From positions 1 to 25,366 of the forward strand of contig DATBHH010000024.1 in the NCBI GenBank assembly GCA_036557525.1: a DNA stretch of 25,366 bases, read 5' to 3'. The first letter of the stretch is position 1; each line of letters opens with the position of its first letter. Below, piece by piece: positions 14,317 through 21,574 of this stretch. A model generated the notes under the pieces. That model saw only the letters and a list, made by a program, of their open reading frames with translations. It was not told the origin of the DNA and made no database searches. Origin of the DNA: VRUE01 sp036557525. Lineage in GTDB: Bacteria; Actinomycetota; Thermoleophilia; Solirubrobacterales; 70-9. Position numbers and translations under genes: made by a program.

Positions 14317-15459
14317 CTATGCGGCCTGTTTCGCTCCCGTGTACGTGCGCCTGGTCTCGGCGACGGCGTCGCGGTAGATGTCCTCGATCGAGGCGCCGGC
14401 GTCGAGCGCCTCGCGCGCGCGCTGGGCGCCGTTTCGCTCCGGAAGCTCGATCTCGAGGCCGAGCTGCGCCCGGGCGGGCCCGGTGCGGGTGAGGAGGGCA
14501 TCGAGCGTCGCCCTCGCCTCGACCTCGACTCCGGCCCGGAAGTCGATCTGGCGTCCGCTCATCCCGTGCCGGATCGCCCGCCAGAGGTTCTCCTCGATCT
14601 CACGGTCGGCCAGCGGCGGGTCGCCTCCCCCTTCGTCGTACTCGATCGCCGCCTGGGCGATGCAGGCCGCGATCAGCGCGGCGAGCCCGAACGACTCGTC
14701 GCCGCGGGTCTGGGCGTCGCAGATCCTGACCTCGATCGTCCCGAACGCGTGGTGGGGGCGCACGCTCCACCACAGCTGGGTCGACTCCATCACGGTGTTC
14801 GTCCTCATCAGCAGCTCGACGAACTCGGAGTAGGCCCTCCAGTCGCCGAACGGGCTCGGGACGCCGCAGCGCGGAAACGTCCTGGTGAAGATCTCGGTCC
14901 GCACCGAGTGAAGGCCGCTGTCGCGGCGGTCGAGGAAGAGCGAGTTGGCCGAGACCGCGAGCAGAAGCGGCAGCTGCTCGCGGAGCCGGTCGCAGACCGC
15001 GATCGCCCGGTCGGCGCCGCGGATTCCCATGTGCAGGTGCAGGCTCCAGGTGTTGTTGCGCTGGGCGACCCAGCCGAGTTCGCGGCGGAGATGGTTGTAG
15101 TGGGGGGTGTCGATGATCCGCTGGTCGCGGTAGTCGGCCCATGGGTGGGTCCCGGTCGCGGCCAGCGCCAGCCCCATCGATTCGACCAGCGCAAACAGCC
15201 GGTCGCGGCGGTCACGCTGCATCGCGACCGCCTCGGCGAAGCTCTCGGCGCGGCCCGAGCGGATCTCGATCTCCGAGGCGATCAGCTCGCCGGCCGCCGA
15301 CTCCGCCAGCACGTCGTCCTCCAGGCAGGCGGCGTAGACGTCCTCGAAGCGGTGCTCGAGCTCGAGTGTCCGCGGGTCGACGATCGCGAACTCCTCCTCG
15401 AGGCCGATCGTGAAGTCGACCGAGGACTCGAATCTCTCCCTAGCGAGGTCGAGGTCCAT
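14317..15459 (-). CDS. GCS2-family carboxylate-amine ligase (YbdK-like glutamate-cysteine ligase)
   Basis: This 380-residue cytoplasmic ATP-dependent ligase belongs to the glutamate-cysteine ligase family 2. Landmarks are the N-terminal metal-binding FTIGLEEEFAIVD (about residues 16-28), ELIASEIEIRSGRA, and TGTHPWADYRDQRI. NNTWSLHLHMGI and, further on, TIEVRICDAQTRGDE also fit the YbdK fold. The family makes gamma-glutamylcysteine weakly, and in Actinobacteria several members act on other amines, so the true substrate is open. It starts 14 bp after the rex stop codon, following the tsaD-glutaredoxin-rex genes, which hints at redox-linked expression. The start ATG is directly followed by the conserved domain. 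Confidence 0.87.
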   Translation of the reverse strand: MDLDLARERFESSVDFTIGLEEEFAIVDPRTLELEHRFEDVYAACLEDDVLAESAAGELIASEIEIRSGRAESFAEAVAMQRDRRDRLFALVESMGLALAATGTHPWADYRDQRIIDTPHYNHLRRELGWVAQRNNTWSLHLHMGIRGADRAIAVCDRLREQLPLLLAVSANSLFLDRRDSGLHSVRTEIFTRTFPRCGVPSPFGDWRAYSEFVELLMRTNTVMESTQLWWSVRPHHAFGTIEVRICDAQTRGDESFGLAALIAACIAQAAIEYDEGGGDPPLADREIEENLWRAIRHGMSGRQIDFRAGVEVEARATLDALLTRTGPARAQLGLEIELPERNGAQRAREALDAGASIEDIYRDAVAETRRTYTGAKQAA

Positions 15460-15473
15460 TGGGTTCAGCGAGC

Positions 15474-16115
15474 TCAGGTCAGGTAGAAGTACAGCGCATA
15501 GAGGAGGTCGACCGCGGGGCTAGAGGTGTGGACCGTCACCTCGGGCGGGACCTGGAGCAGTTGCTCGGAGTAGTTGAAGATGATCTTGACCCCCGCCTCG
15601 ACCAGGCGATCGGCGACGGCCTGGGCGGCGGAGGCCGGGACCGCGAGGACGCCGACGACGACGTCCTGCTCGGAGACGACCTGCTCGAGCTCGCCGAAGT
15701 CGCGCACGGGCAGGCCGCCGACCTCGGTGCCGACGAGATCGGGGTCGACGTCGAACATCGCGACGATCCGGAAACCGTGGTCGGCGAAGATGTCGGAGCT
15801 GGCGATCGCCTGGCCGAGGTTCCCGGCGCCGAACAGGGCGATGTTGTGCTGGCCCGCGGTCCGCAGGATCTTGCGGATCTGGGCGACGAGCGAGTCGACG
15901 TTATAGCCGACCCCCCGCTTTCCGAACTTGCCGAAGCCGGAGAGATCACGCCGGATCTGCGTCGGGTTGATGTGCGTGTAGTCGGAGAGTTCCTGCGATG
16001 AGATCGTCTCTCGCCCCATCTTCCGGGCCTGGGTGAGAACCTGGAGGTAGCGCGAGAGACGGGCGGCCACGCCCAGCGAGAGACGCTCGCCGTCGACGAT
16101 CAGGTCGTCTGACAT
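15474..16115 (-). CDS. rex: Redox-sensing transcriptional repressor Rex
   Basis: This 213-residue homodimeric repressor senses the NADH/NAD+ ratio. The N-terminal winged helix (about residues 10-85) contains SQELSDYTHINPTQIRRDLS and FGKFGKRGVGY, which are diagnostic of Rex. The NAD(H)-binding Rossmann domain begins with ALFGAGNLGQA at residues ~93-103, and a C-terminal swapped helix ends the protein. I prefer the ATG at 16113-16115, because AGAGGGGA sits 5 nt upstream; an in-frame ATG at 16142 directly abuts the glutaredoxin stop and would add nine residues. Rex typically controls respiratory and fermentative genes. No clear Rex operator was found in this window. It follows a glutaredoxin-like gene and precedes a GCS2 ligase. 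Confidence 0.95.
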   Translation of the reverse strand: MSDDLIVDGERLSLGVAARLSRYLQVLTQARKMGRETISSQELSDYTHINPTQIRRDLSGFGKFGKRGVGYNVDSLVAQIRKILRTAGQHNIALFGAGNLGQAIASSDIFADHGFRIVAMFDVDPDLVGTEVGGLPVRDFGELEQVVSEQDVVVGVLAVPASAAQAVADRLVEAGVKIIFNYSEQLLQVPPEVTVHTSSPAVDLLYALYFYLT

Positions 16116-16120
16116 ATCGA

Positions 16121-16128
16121 TCCCCTCT
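16121..16128 (-). promoter_or_regulatory. Shine-Dalgarno sequence that decides the rex start
   Basis: On the minus strand AGAGGGGA lies 5 nt before the ATG at 16115, whereas the ATG at 16142 has no comparable site. This supports the shorter Rex. Confidence 0.6.
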
Positions 16129-16142
16129 ACCGCCCGCTCCAT

Positions 16143-16388
16143 CTACCCCACAGTATCGAGCCGGGCGCGAACCGCGTCCATGTCGAGTCGAAGCTCGGAG
16201 ACGACCTCGCCGTCGACCTCGACGACGGGGATCCGCTCCAGCAGTCGCTTCAGCAGCAGCTCCTCGCTCTCGATGTCGATCTCCCGCAGCTCGAACTCGT
16301 AGCCTTCGCCGTGGATCGCGGCGATCTCGGCGACCGCCTCCCCGCAGAGGTGGCAGCCCGGCCTGGAATACACGACGACCTCGGTCAA
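16143..16388 (-). CDS. Glutaredoxin-like protein (DUF836 type)
   Basis: This 81-residue thioredoxin-fold protein begins VVVYSRPGCHLC, with a CxxC redox pair at Cys12 and Cys15, and has the cis-proline segment RIPVVEVDGE near residue 53. It is probably a cytoplasmic thiol-disulfide reductase. The reductant (mycothiol or another thiol) is unknown. Its ATG overlaps the tsaD stop by 4 bp (ATGA), and its TAG directly touches an upstream in-frame ATG of rex, so it is co-translated with its neighbours. A glutaredoxin-like gene just before rex recurs in actinobacterial genomes, which supports a redox role. Confidence 0.85.
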   Translation of the reverse strand: MTEVVVYSRPGCHLCGEAVAEIAAIHGEGYEFELREIDIESEELLLKRLLERIPVVEVDGEVVSELRLDMDAVRARLDTVG

Positions 16389-17374
16389 CCCGTCGGGAAG
16401 GCGTCGTAGTCGAGGTACTCGGGGTAGGCCCGGGGCTCAGCGAAGCGGGCGGCCGAGCCGATCATCGCGGCGTTGTCGGTGCAGAGCTCGCGCGGGACGA
16501 GCTTGAGGTGGACGCCGTGCTTCTCGCAGAGGGCCGCCGTCGCGCGCCGGAGGGCGCCGTTGGCGGCGACCCCGCCGCCGAGCGCGACCGCGGACCACTC
16601 GCCCGACCGCAGCGCCCGGTCGAGCTTCGCGGTCAGCTGCCGGACCGCCGCCGCCTGGAAGCTCGCCGCGAGGTCGGCCCGGCGCCGCTCGACCTCGTCC
16701 TCGCCGAGGTCGCGGCAGAGGTAGGCGAGCGCGGTCTTGAGGCCGCTGAAGCTGAAGTCGAGTCCCGGGCCGCGGCTCATCGCGACCGGAAGCTCGAAGG
16801 CGTCGGGATCCCCCTCGGCGGCGAGCCGCTCGAGCGCCGGCCCGCCCGGGTAGCCGAGCCCGAGCATCCGCGCAACCTTGTCGAACGCCTCGCCGGCGGC
16901 GTCGTCGAGGGTCTGGCCGAGCACCTCGTGGCACCGATGGTCGCGGACGGCGGCGAGCAGGGTGTGGCCGCCGCTGGCGACGAGGCAGAGGAACGGCGGC
17001 TCGAGCGCGTCGGGCTCGAGGAAGTTGGCGGCGACGTGACCCTGGAGATGGTCGACCGGGATCAGCGGCAGGCGCCGCGGGGCCGCGATCGCCTTCGCGG
17101 TGCTGACCCCGACCAGCAGCGCGCCGATCAGGCCCGGGCCGACGGTGACCGCGACCGCGTCGACGTCGTCGAGCGTGGCATCCGCGTCGGCGAGCGCCGC
17201 CTCGACGACGGGCACGGCGAGATCGAGGTGGCGGCGCGAGGCGACCTCGGGCACGACACCGCCGAAGCGCGCGTGCTCCTGCGCCTGCGAGGAGATCGTG
17301 TTGGCGAGGATCCGCGGCCCGTCGAGCACCGCCGCGCAGGTGTCGTCGCACGAAGTCTCAATTGCCAGGATCAA
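16385..17374 (-). CDS. tsaD: tRNA N6-adenosine threonylcarbamoyltransferase TsaD
   Basis: This 329-residue catalytic subunit transfers the threonylcarbamoyl group to A37 of ANN-decoding tRNAs. The N-terminal ASKHA fold begins LAIETSCDDTCAA. The metal ligands are His109 and His113 (DHLQGH), and CLVASGGHT and FDKVARMLGLGYPGG follow. The late phosphate-binding ALGGGVAANGALR and CTDNAAMIG complete the family signature. It starts at TTG (17372-17374); an in-frame stop lies two codons upstream, so no longer start exists. It belongs to the tsaE-tsaB-rimI-tsaD set on this strand and is separated from rimI by 143 bp that contain a dispersed 79-bp repeat. Confidence 0.96.
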   Translation of the reverse strand: MILAIETSCDDTCAAVLDGPRILANTISSQAQEHARFGGVVPEVASRRHLDLAVPVVEAALADADATLDDVDAVAVTVGPGLIGALLVGVSTAKAIAAPRRLPLIPVDHLQGHVAANFLEPDALEPPFLCLVASGGHTLLAAVRDHRCHEVLGQTLDDAAGEAFDKVARMLGLGYPGGPALERLAAEGDPDAFELPVAMSRGPGLDFSFSGLKTALAYLCRDLGEDEVERRRADLAASFQAAAVRQLTAKLDRALRSGEWSAVALGGGVAANGALRRATAALCEKHGVHLKLVPRELCTDNAAMIGSAARFAEPRAYPEYLDYDAFPTG

Positions 17375-17436
17375 GGTTCAGCGTCCCAAGCAGAGCCGTC
17401 CCACTCGGACCCGCCCCGAGCCCGAACCCGCCCCCG

Positions 17437-17515
17437 GCGGACGCGGGAGCGAGCGAGCGAGATCGCCGGTGGTGATGAGCGCGAGCGAGCGGGAGCAGAG
17501 CACGCGGGCGGAATT
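17437..17515 (-). repeat. 79-bp dispersed intergenic repeat, copy 1 (after rimI)
   Basis: This segment aligns without gaps to 21496-21574, with about 69 of 79 positions identical. Both contain GCGGACGCGGGAGCGAGCGA on the left and GCGAGCGAGCGGGAGCAGAG on the right, and both end GGGCGGAATT. It ends 2 bp from the rimI stop codon. On the transcribed (minus) strand it is C- and CU-rich and poor in stable pairing, unlike copy 3. Confidence 0.8.
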
Positions 17516-17517
17516 GA

Positions 17518-17988
17518 TCAATCCAGCCACATGATCAGCGCGTCCTCGCCGTTGTCCTGGTAGTAGCGGGGGCGGACGCCGGCGGAGCGGAAGCCGAGGC
17601 CCTCGTACATCGCGATCGCCTCGCGGTTGGAGACCCGCACCTCGAGGGTCATCGGCAGCTCGCCGGCGGAGGTCTCGAACAGCCGCGTGATCAGCCGCGT
17701 CGCAATCCCGAGGCGGCGCCGCTCGGGCGCGACGGCGACGTTCATCAGGTGCCAGACACGGTCGTAGCGCGAGCAGACGAGGTACCCGAGCAGCTCCTCG
17801 CCGTCGGTCGCCGCCAGGCAGATCCCGGACGGCTTCGAGAGCTCGAGGACGAACATCGCCAGCGACCAGGGCGAGGGGAACGAGCGGCGCTCGATCGAGA
17901 TCACCGACGGCAGGTCGCTGTAGGCGAGCCGGCGCACGAGCAGTTCGCCGCCGGCGCTATTCGGGTGTCTGGATAGTGTCTCGCTCAC
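17518..17988 (-). CDS. rimI: Ribosomal-protein-type N-acetyltransferase RimI
   Basis: This 156-residue GNAT acetyltransferase has the acetyl-CoA-binding loop RRRLGIA (near residue 97) after NVAVAPE, and the C-terminal SNREAIAMYEGLGF typical of RimI. FPSPWS near residue 40 is the substrate-side motif. RimI acetylates the N-terminus of ribosomal protein S18, and in Actinobacteria it may act on other proteins. The GTG start at 17988 overlaps the tsaB end by 32 bp; an internal GTG before RRLAYSD would shorten it by about 17 residues and remove the overlap, so the N-terminus is uncertain. Its place between tsaB and tsaD is the common bacterial arrangement. Confidence 0.92.
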   Translation of the reverse strand: MSETLSRHPNSAGGELLVRRLAYSDLPSVISIERRSFPSPWSLAMFVLELSKPSGICLAATDGEELLGYLVCSRYDRVWHLMNVAVAPERRRLGIATRLITRLFETSAGELPMTLEVRVSNREAIAMYEGLGFRSAGVRPRYYQDNGEDALIMWLD

Positions 17989-18655
17989 GCCACCGTTCCG
18001 CGTCGGGAGGCCTCAGATAGTTCGGGGCGGCGGGCTCGGCCTCGGCTCCAACCCCGGCCGCCGCCAGCGCGCAGACTTGCCGGGCGGCGATCCGGTGGGC
18101 GGGATCGGCGTCATCCGGAATCTCGACGCCGGGGCCCGCCAGCTCCTGGCGAAATCGTACCGCTCCCGATCCGGCGCAAAGAAACGGCCCGCCGAGCCCC
18201 GCGATCCGATCGGCGAGCCCCGCGGGAGGGCAGACGAAGGGCTCCAGGAGGGTATCTCCGCGGGCCGCGAAGGCCGCCGCAAAGACCTCGCCACGACGGG
18301 CGTCGAGCACCGGGACCCGGATCGAGGCGCCGCCGTCGAGCCCCCGCCCGAGCGCGGCTAGGGTGCCGACCCCGCGAACCTCGAGGCCGCGGCTCAGGCC
18401 GAGCGCCCGCGCCGTCGCCACACCCACCCGCAGCCCCGTGAACGAGCCCGGCCCGACGCCGACGCCGATCGCGTCGATCTGCGCCCAGCCGCCGGCCGCC
18501 TCGACCGCACGCTCGATCTCCCCGAGCAGGGCGGTGGTGTGCTGCGGGCTTCCCTTCTCGGAGAGCCCGAGCAGCGACTCGTAGAGGACCCGCTCCCGAT
18601 TCACCGCGGCGACGGCGGTGTCCTCCGTCGCCGTGTCGAAGCCGAGCGTCGCCAG
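17957..18655 (-). CDS. tsaB: t6A synthesis factor TsaB, apparent CTG start
   Basis: This protein of about 232 residues is the scaffold partner of TsaD in t6A synthesis. It contains IDAIGVGVGPGSFTGLRVGVATARALGL, a TsaB hallmark (read in parts), and a C-terminal YLR segment. The first ATG/GTG/TTG-type start (GTG 18604) would delete the ASKHA strand and the DTAT motif. The frame continues upstream as ATLGFDTATEDTAVAAV to a CTG at 18653-18655, with GAGGGG 10 nt before it (18666-18671). No ATG, GTG or TTG exists in this frame back to the upstream gene's stop region, so CTG is the best start. It follows the small secreted-protein gene by 7 bp. Confidence 0.9.
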   Translation of the reverse strand: MATLGFDTATEDTAVAAVNRERVLYESLLGLSEKGSPQHTTALLGEIERAVEAAGGWAQIDAIGVGVGPGSFTGLRVGVATARALGLSRGLEVRGVGTLAALGRGLDGGASIRVPVLDARRGEVFAAAFAARGDTLLEPFVCPPAGLADRIAGLGGPFLCAGSGAVRFRQELAGPGVEIPDDADPAHRIAARQVCALAAAGVGAEAEPAAPNYLRPPDAERWRERDTIQTPE

Positions 18656-18662
18656 CTGCCGG

Positions 18663-19040
18663 CTACCCCTCGACCTTGAACACGAAGGTGCCGACTTTTT
18701 TCCCCTCGACGAACCAGGTCACCTTGTGCTTGCCGGGAATGTTCGAGGTGATCTTGTTGACGTAGAGAGTGCCGGCTTTCGCTTCCTGTTTTGGTGCGCA
18801 GAGCCGGCGTTTGGTCGGGAATTTGACGCAGACCGTGTAGAAGACGTCGTTCTTGGTGCTGCGGAAGAAGGCGCCCTTGTCGCGTTTCTTCTGGCACATG
18901 TGCGCCGGCTTCGCGTTCTCGGAGAGTCCGCAGGCGACGTAATGCCGGTACGCGGCCCCCTGGGCCAACGCAGGCGCGAGGCTTGCCAACAGCGCAACTC
19001 CCCCGATCGATATCGCCGCCAGCCTCTTGACTCGCTTCAT
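18663..19040 (-). CDS. Small secreted cysteine-containing protein, unknown function
   Basis: This 125-residue protein has a classical signal peptide (MKRVKR, a hydrophobic stretch, then ALAQG, cleavage near residue 27). The mature part of about 98 residues holds four cysteines (ACGLSEN, AHMC, TVCVKF and RRLCAP), which suggests two disulfides, and is basic. I do not recognise the family; the C-terminal ...VTWFVEGKKVGTFVFKVEG looks like a beta-sandwich edge. The start ATG at 19038-19040 has a strong purine-rich Shine-Dalgarno region (GGAGGAGGAAGG) upstream; an earlier in-frame start at 19112 would place 24 polar residues before the signal. It sits between tsaE and tsaB, with a possible promoter of its own. 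A link to tRNA modification is not implied. Confidence 0.8.
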   Translation of the reverse strand: MKRVKRLAAISIGGVALLASLAPALAQGAAYRHYVACGLSENAKPAHMCQKKRDKGAFFRSTKNDVFYTVCVKFPTKRRLCAPKQEAKAGTLYVNKITSNIPGKHKVTWFVEGKKVGTFVFKVEG

Positions 19041-19081
19041 CTGAAGCCCTTCCTCCTCCTCGATTTTGGGTTGTGTCGCCG

Positions 19082-19109
19082 ATGCTACACGGCCCGCCCG
19101 CTCCCGAAA
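19082..19109 (-). promoter_or_regulatory. Possible promoter of the small secreted-protein gene
   Basis: On the minus strand TAGCAT (19082-19087) lies 16 bp from TTTCGG (19104-19109). The predicted start site is about 35 bp upstream of the ATG at 19040, leaving room for the strong Shine-Dalgarno sequence. If real, tsaB, rimI and tsaD could be transcribed from here as well. Confidence 0.4.
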
Positions 19110-19114
19110 CACGG

Positions 19115-19537
19115 CTATTTGCGGCTGGATGCGCTGACCAGCTCGATCCGGCGCCGATCGCCCCCCTCATGGGCGAGGTGGAGCCCGAGCCTGGCCCCCG
19201 CTGCGAGGCGCGGCTCGGCGACCGCCGGCCACTCGACGAAGGTCACGGTGCCGGGGTCCAGGTAGTCCTCCAGCAGCGCAGGTTCCTCGACGTCGAGGTC
19301 GGCGAGTCGGTAGAGGTCGAGGTGGGAGATCGGGACCCGGCCGCGGTAGCGGCGGCCGATGGTGAAGGTCGGCGAGACCACCGGCTCAACGACGCCGAGC
19401 GCACGGCAGGCGCCGCGGATCAGCGTCGTCTTGCCCGTCCCGACGTCGCCGGCAACGAGAACGACGTCGCCCGGTTCGAGGTCGGCGGCGATGCGGGCGC
19501 CGAGCGCCTCGGTCTCCGCTGCGGAGTCGGAAATCAC
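19115..19537 (-). CDS. tsaE: t6A synthesis ATPase TsaE
   Basis: This 140-residue P-loop ATPase has Walker A GDVGTGKTT at residues 30-38 and the characteristic SPTFTIGRRYRGRVPISHLDLYRL (read in parts) and TFVEWP motifs. TsaE binds the TsaB-TsaD complex and resets it after each round of tRNA threonylcarbamoylation. It starts at GTG (19535-19537), 6 bp after the uracil-DNA glycosylase stop. tsaB follows downstream, separated by the small secreted-protein gene. TsaC/Sua5, which makes threonylcarbamoyl-AMP, is not in the window. Confidence 0.95.
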   Translation of the reverse strand: MISDSAAETEALGARIAADLEPGDVVLVAGDVGTGKTTLIRGACRALGVVEPVVSPTFTIGRRYRGRVPISHLDLYRLADLDVEEPALLEDYLDPGTVTFVEWPAVAEPRLAAGARLGLHLAHEGGDRRRIELVSASSRK

Positions 19538-19543
19538 GGGCGG

Positions 19544-20227
19544 CTAGCCGAAGAGGTCGAGTTGGTCGGCGGGCGGCTGCGGCGGGCCGGGAACCGGCGC
19601 CTCCTCGATCTCCTCGTCGAGCTCGGGCACGTCCGGTGGCGGCCCCGCCAGCAGCGCCGGGAGGGTCTCGAAGTCGCCACGCAGCGTCTCCTTCACCGCC
19701 GGGGTCCGCAGGCCCGCCGCCGGATGAAACAGCGGCAGCAGGAAGACGGCGCGACCTCCGAGCGAGTGCACCTGGGGCGTTCCGCGAACCCGTGTGATCC
19801 CCGCCGGGTTTCCGCTGAGCAGCTTCGTCGCGAAGTTGCCCAGGGTGCAGACGACCTTCGGCTCGATCAGACGCACCTGCTCGAACAGGTAGGGACGGCA
19901 GGCCTCGACCTCCTCCGGCTGCGGGTCCCTGTTTCCCGGAGGCCGGCTCTTGAGGACGTTTGCGATGAAGACGTCCTCGCGGGTCATTCCGATCCCTTCC
20001 AGCAACTCATTCAGGAGCTGGCCGGCGCGCCCGACGAACGGGAGGCCCTGGCGATCCTCCTCGGCGCCCGGCGCCTCGCCGACGAACATCAGCTCGGCGT
20101 CGGCGTCCCCGGCGCCGAACACTGCCTTTGTGCGGGTCTCGTGCAGCGGGCACCTCCGGCACGACTCGACCTGATGGAACAGCTCGACCAGCTCCTCGCG
20201 CCGCGCCTTGGCATCGGCACCGCTCAC
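19544..20227 (-). CDS. Family-4 uracil-DNA glycosylase with C-terminal clamp-like motif
   Basis: This 227-residue DNA-repair enzyme removes uracil from DNA. Motif 1 is GEAPGAEEDRQGLPFVGRAG, and the later motif is LFHPAA. Four cysteines (ESCRRCP, EACRPY and VVCTLG) fit the [4Fe-4S] cluster of family-4 enzymes. I chose the GTG at 20225-20227, which overlaps the FmdB stop (GTGA); the long in-frame Arg/Gly-rich extension upstream is antisense-like and lies over the fmdB gene. After the core, a Pro/Glu-rich tail of about 30 residues ends in QLDLFG, a close match to the bacterial beta-clamp-binding consensus QLxLF. Family members such as the Thermus enzyme are about 205 residues, so the tail is extra. 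Confidence 0.93.
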   Translation of the reverse strand: MSGADAKARREELVELFHQVESCRRCPLHETRTKAVFGAGDADAELMFVGEAPGAEEDRQGLPFVGRAGQLLNELLEGIGMTREDVFIANVLKSRPPGNRDPQPEEVEACRPYLFEQVRLIEPKVVCTLGNFATKLLSGNPAGITRVRGTPQVHSLGGRAVFLLPLFHPAAGLRTPAVKETLRGDFETLPALLAGPPPDVPELDEEIEEAPVPGPPQPPADQLDLFG

Positions 20228-20514
20228 GCCGGCCCCGGCCCCTTCTTCCGCGGCGGAGGCGGTTCCCCGGCGGCCCGTTTGCGCTTGTCGGCGGCCAGCC
20301 GCTCCCGGTGCCCCGCTTCGCGCTCGCGTCGTCTCGATTCGTCGGACCTGACGGCGGCGCCGCGCGGCTGGCGGCCCGGCGGCGAGACGGCCGACATCAG
20401 GCGCCTCGCTCGGGTCGATCCGCAGCTCGGGCAGGCGACCTCGGCGGCCTCGCTCGGAACGAGCTCCTCGAAACGGTTCCCGCACTCGTCGCACTCGAAC
20501 TCATAGATCGGCAT
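20224..20514 (-). CDS. FmdB-type zinc-ribbon protein
   Basis: This 96-residue protein has an N-terminal zinc ribbon, MPIYEFECDECG..ACPSCGS, with Cys8/Cys11 and Cys28/Cys31, which is the FmdB putative regulatory family pattern. The rest (about residues 45-96) is highly basic and Pro-rich, and probably disordered. The molecular role is unknown; DNA or RNA binding is suggested only by charge. The start at 20514 matches the conserved MPIYEF beginning, and an ATG-type start four codons earlier is less likely. Its stop overlaps the start of the uracil-DNA glycosylase (4 bp), suggesting coupled translation. Confidence 0.88.
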   Translation of the reverse strand: MPIYEFECDECGNRFEELVPSEAAEVACPSCGSTRARRLMSAVSPPGRQPRGAAVRSDESRRREREAGHRERLAADKRKRAAGEPPPPRKKGPGPA

Positions 20515-20538
20515 CGCGCCGACCAATGCTAAACCGGG

Positions 20539-21474
20539 CTAGGAGAGCGGCTCCCAGTCCCAGCCGCCCGGAGCCGCCAGGCTCTCGCGCTCGAGGTAGT
20601 CCCTGAACTCCGAGAGCTCGGCCGGGTCGATGCCGTAGACGTGCTCGGCTTCGGGGAACCGGCGGGAGCGGACCTCGGCCGCATAGCGCCCCACCCCCTC
20701 GACCATCTGGTCGTGAACGCCGGCGTAGCGCTTGACGAATTTCGGCGCCCTGCCGGTGGTGATTCCGAGCAGATCGTGGAAGACGAGCACCTGGCCGTCG
20801 GTCGCGGGGCCGGCGCCGATCCCGATCGCCGGGATCTCGAGGCGCTCGACGATCGCCTCGGTGATCGCCGCCGGCACGGCCTCGAAGACGATCGCGAAGC
20901 AGCCCACCGACTGCAGGGCCAGGGCGTCCTCGCAGAGTTTGATCGCGCCCTTCAGGTCCTTGCCCTGGGTCCTGTAGCCGCCGAGCGCGGTCGCGGTCTG
21001 CGGGGTCAGGCCGACGTGGCCCATCACCGGGATCCCGGAGCGAACGATCGCCCGCGCGCGCTCGACCGAGGTCCCCCCCGCCTCGAGCTTGACGACCTGG
21101 CACCCGGTCTCCTTGACCAGCCGCTGGGCGTTCTGGACCGCGAGCTCGTTGCTCGCCTCGTAGCTGCCCATCGGCATGTCGCCGACCATCAGCGGCGTCT
21201 TGAGGCCGCGGCGGACCGCCCTGCCGAGCATGACCATCTCGTCCATCGAGACCGGCTCGGTGCCGGGGTAGCCGAGCACGACCATCGCCGCGGTGTCGCC
21301 GACGAGGACGATGTCGACGCCGGCCTCCTCGGCGACCCGGGCCGACGGGTAGTCGTAGGCGGTGACCATCACGATCGGTTCGCCTTTGGCCTTCATCTCG
21401 GCCAGCCGCGGCAGCGTCGTCGGCTTGCGCTCGGACTCGCCACCCCTGCCGACTTCGACCCTGAGCTCCCTCAT
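20539..21474 (-). CDS. panB: 3-methyl-2-oxobutanoate hydroxymethyltransferase PanB
   Basis: This 311-residue TIM-barrel enzyme forms ketopantoate from alpha-ketoisovalerate and methylene-tetrahydrofolate, the first committed pantothenate step. Diagnostic strings are VMVTAYDYPSARVAEEAG, DIVLVGDT, VGDMPMGSY, MGHVGLTPQ, the catalytic Glu in IVFEAVP, and IGIGAGPATDGQVLVFHD. It is about 45 residues longer than the E. coli enzyme, with an extra Arg-rich N-terminus and a C-terminal tail. I chose the ATG at 21472-21474; upstream in-frame codons run through the dispersed repeat and are rich in Arg and Ser. panD lies directly upstream (100 bp with repeat copy 2) and panC before it. Confidence 0.95.
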   Translation of the reverse strand: MRELRVEVGRGGESERKPTTLPRLAEMKAKGEPIVMVTAYDYPSARVAEEAGVDIVLVGDTAAMVVLGYPGTEPVSMDEMVMLGRAVRRGLKTPLMVGDMPMGSYEASNELAVQNAQRLVKETGCQVVKLEAGGTSVERARAIVRSGIPVMGHVGLTPQTATALGGYRTQGKDLKGAIKLCEDALALQSVGCFAIVFEAVPAAITEAIVERLEIPAIGIGAGPATDGQVLVFHDLLGITTGRAPKFVKRYAGVHDQMVEGVGRYAAEVRSRRFPEAEHVYGIDPAELSEFRDYLERESLAAPGGWDWEPLS

Positions 21475-21495
21475 GGTGCGGACCACCCGGCCGCC

Positions 21496-21574
21496 GCGGA
21501 CGCGGGAGCGAGCGAGGGGGATTTCCGGCGATGGCAAGCGCGAGCGAGCGGGAGCAGAGCAGGCGGGCGGAATT
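21496..21574 (-). repeat. 79-bp dispersed intergenic repeat, copy 2 (after panD)
   Basis: This is the second copy of the 79-bp unit. Its last base directly touches the panD stop codon at 21575. It matches copy 1 closely in both outer blocks; most differences fall in the central 20 bases. It lies between panD and panB on their shared transcript. Confidence 0.8.

Noticed and set aside
19069..19091. A Rex operator (TTGTG...CACAA type)
   Set aside because: TTGTGTCGCCGATGCTACAC has only GTGT/ACAC arms and lacks the TGAA/TTCA part of the Rex consensus; it overlaps a better-supported -10 box.
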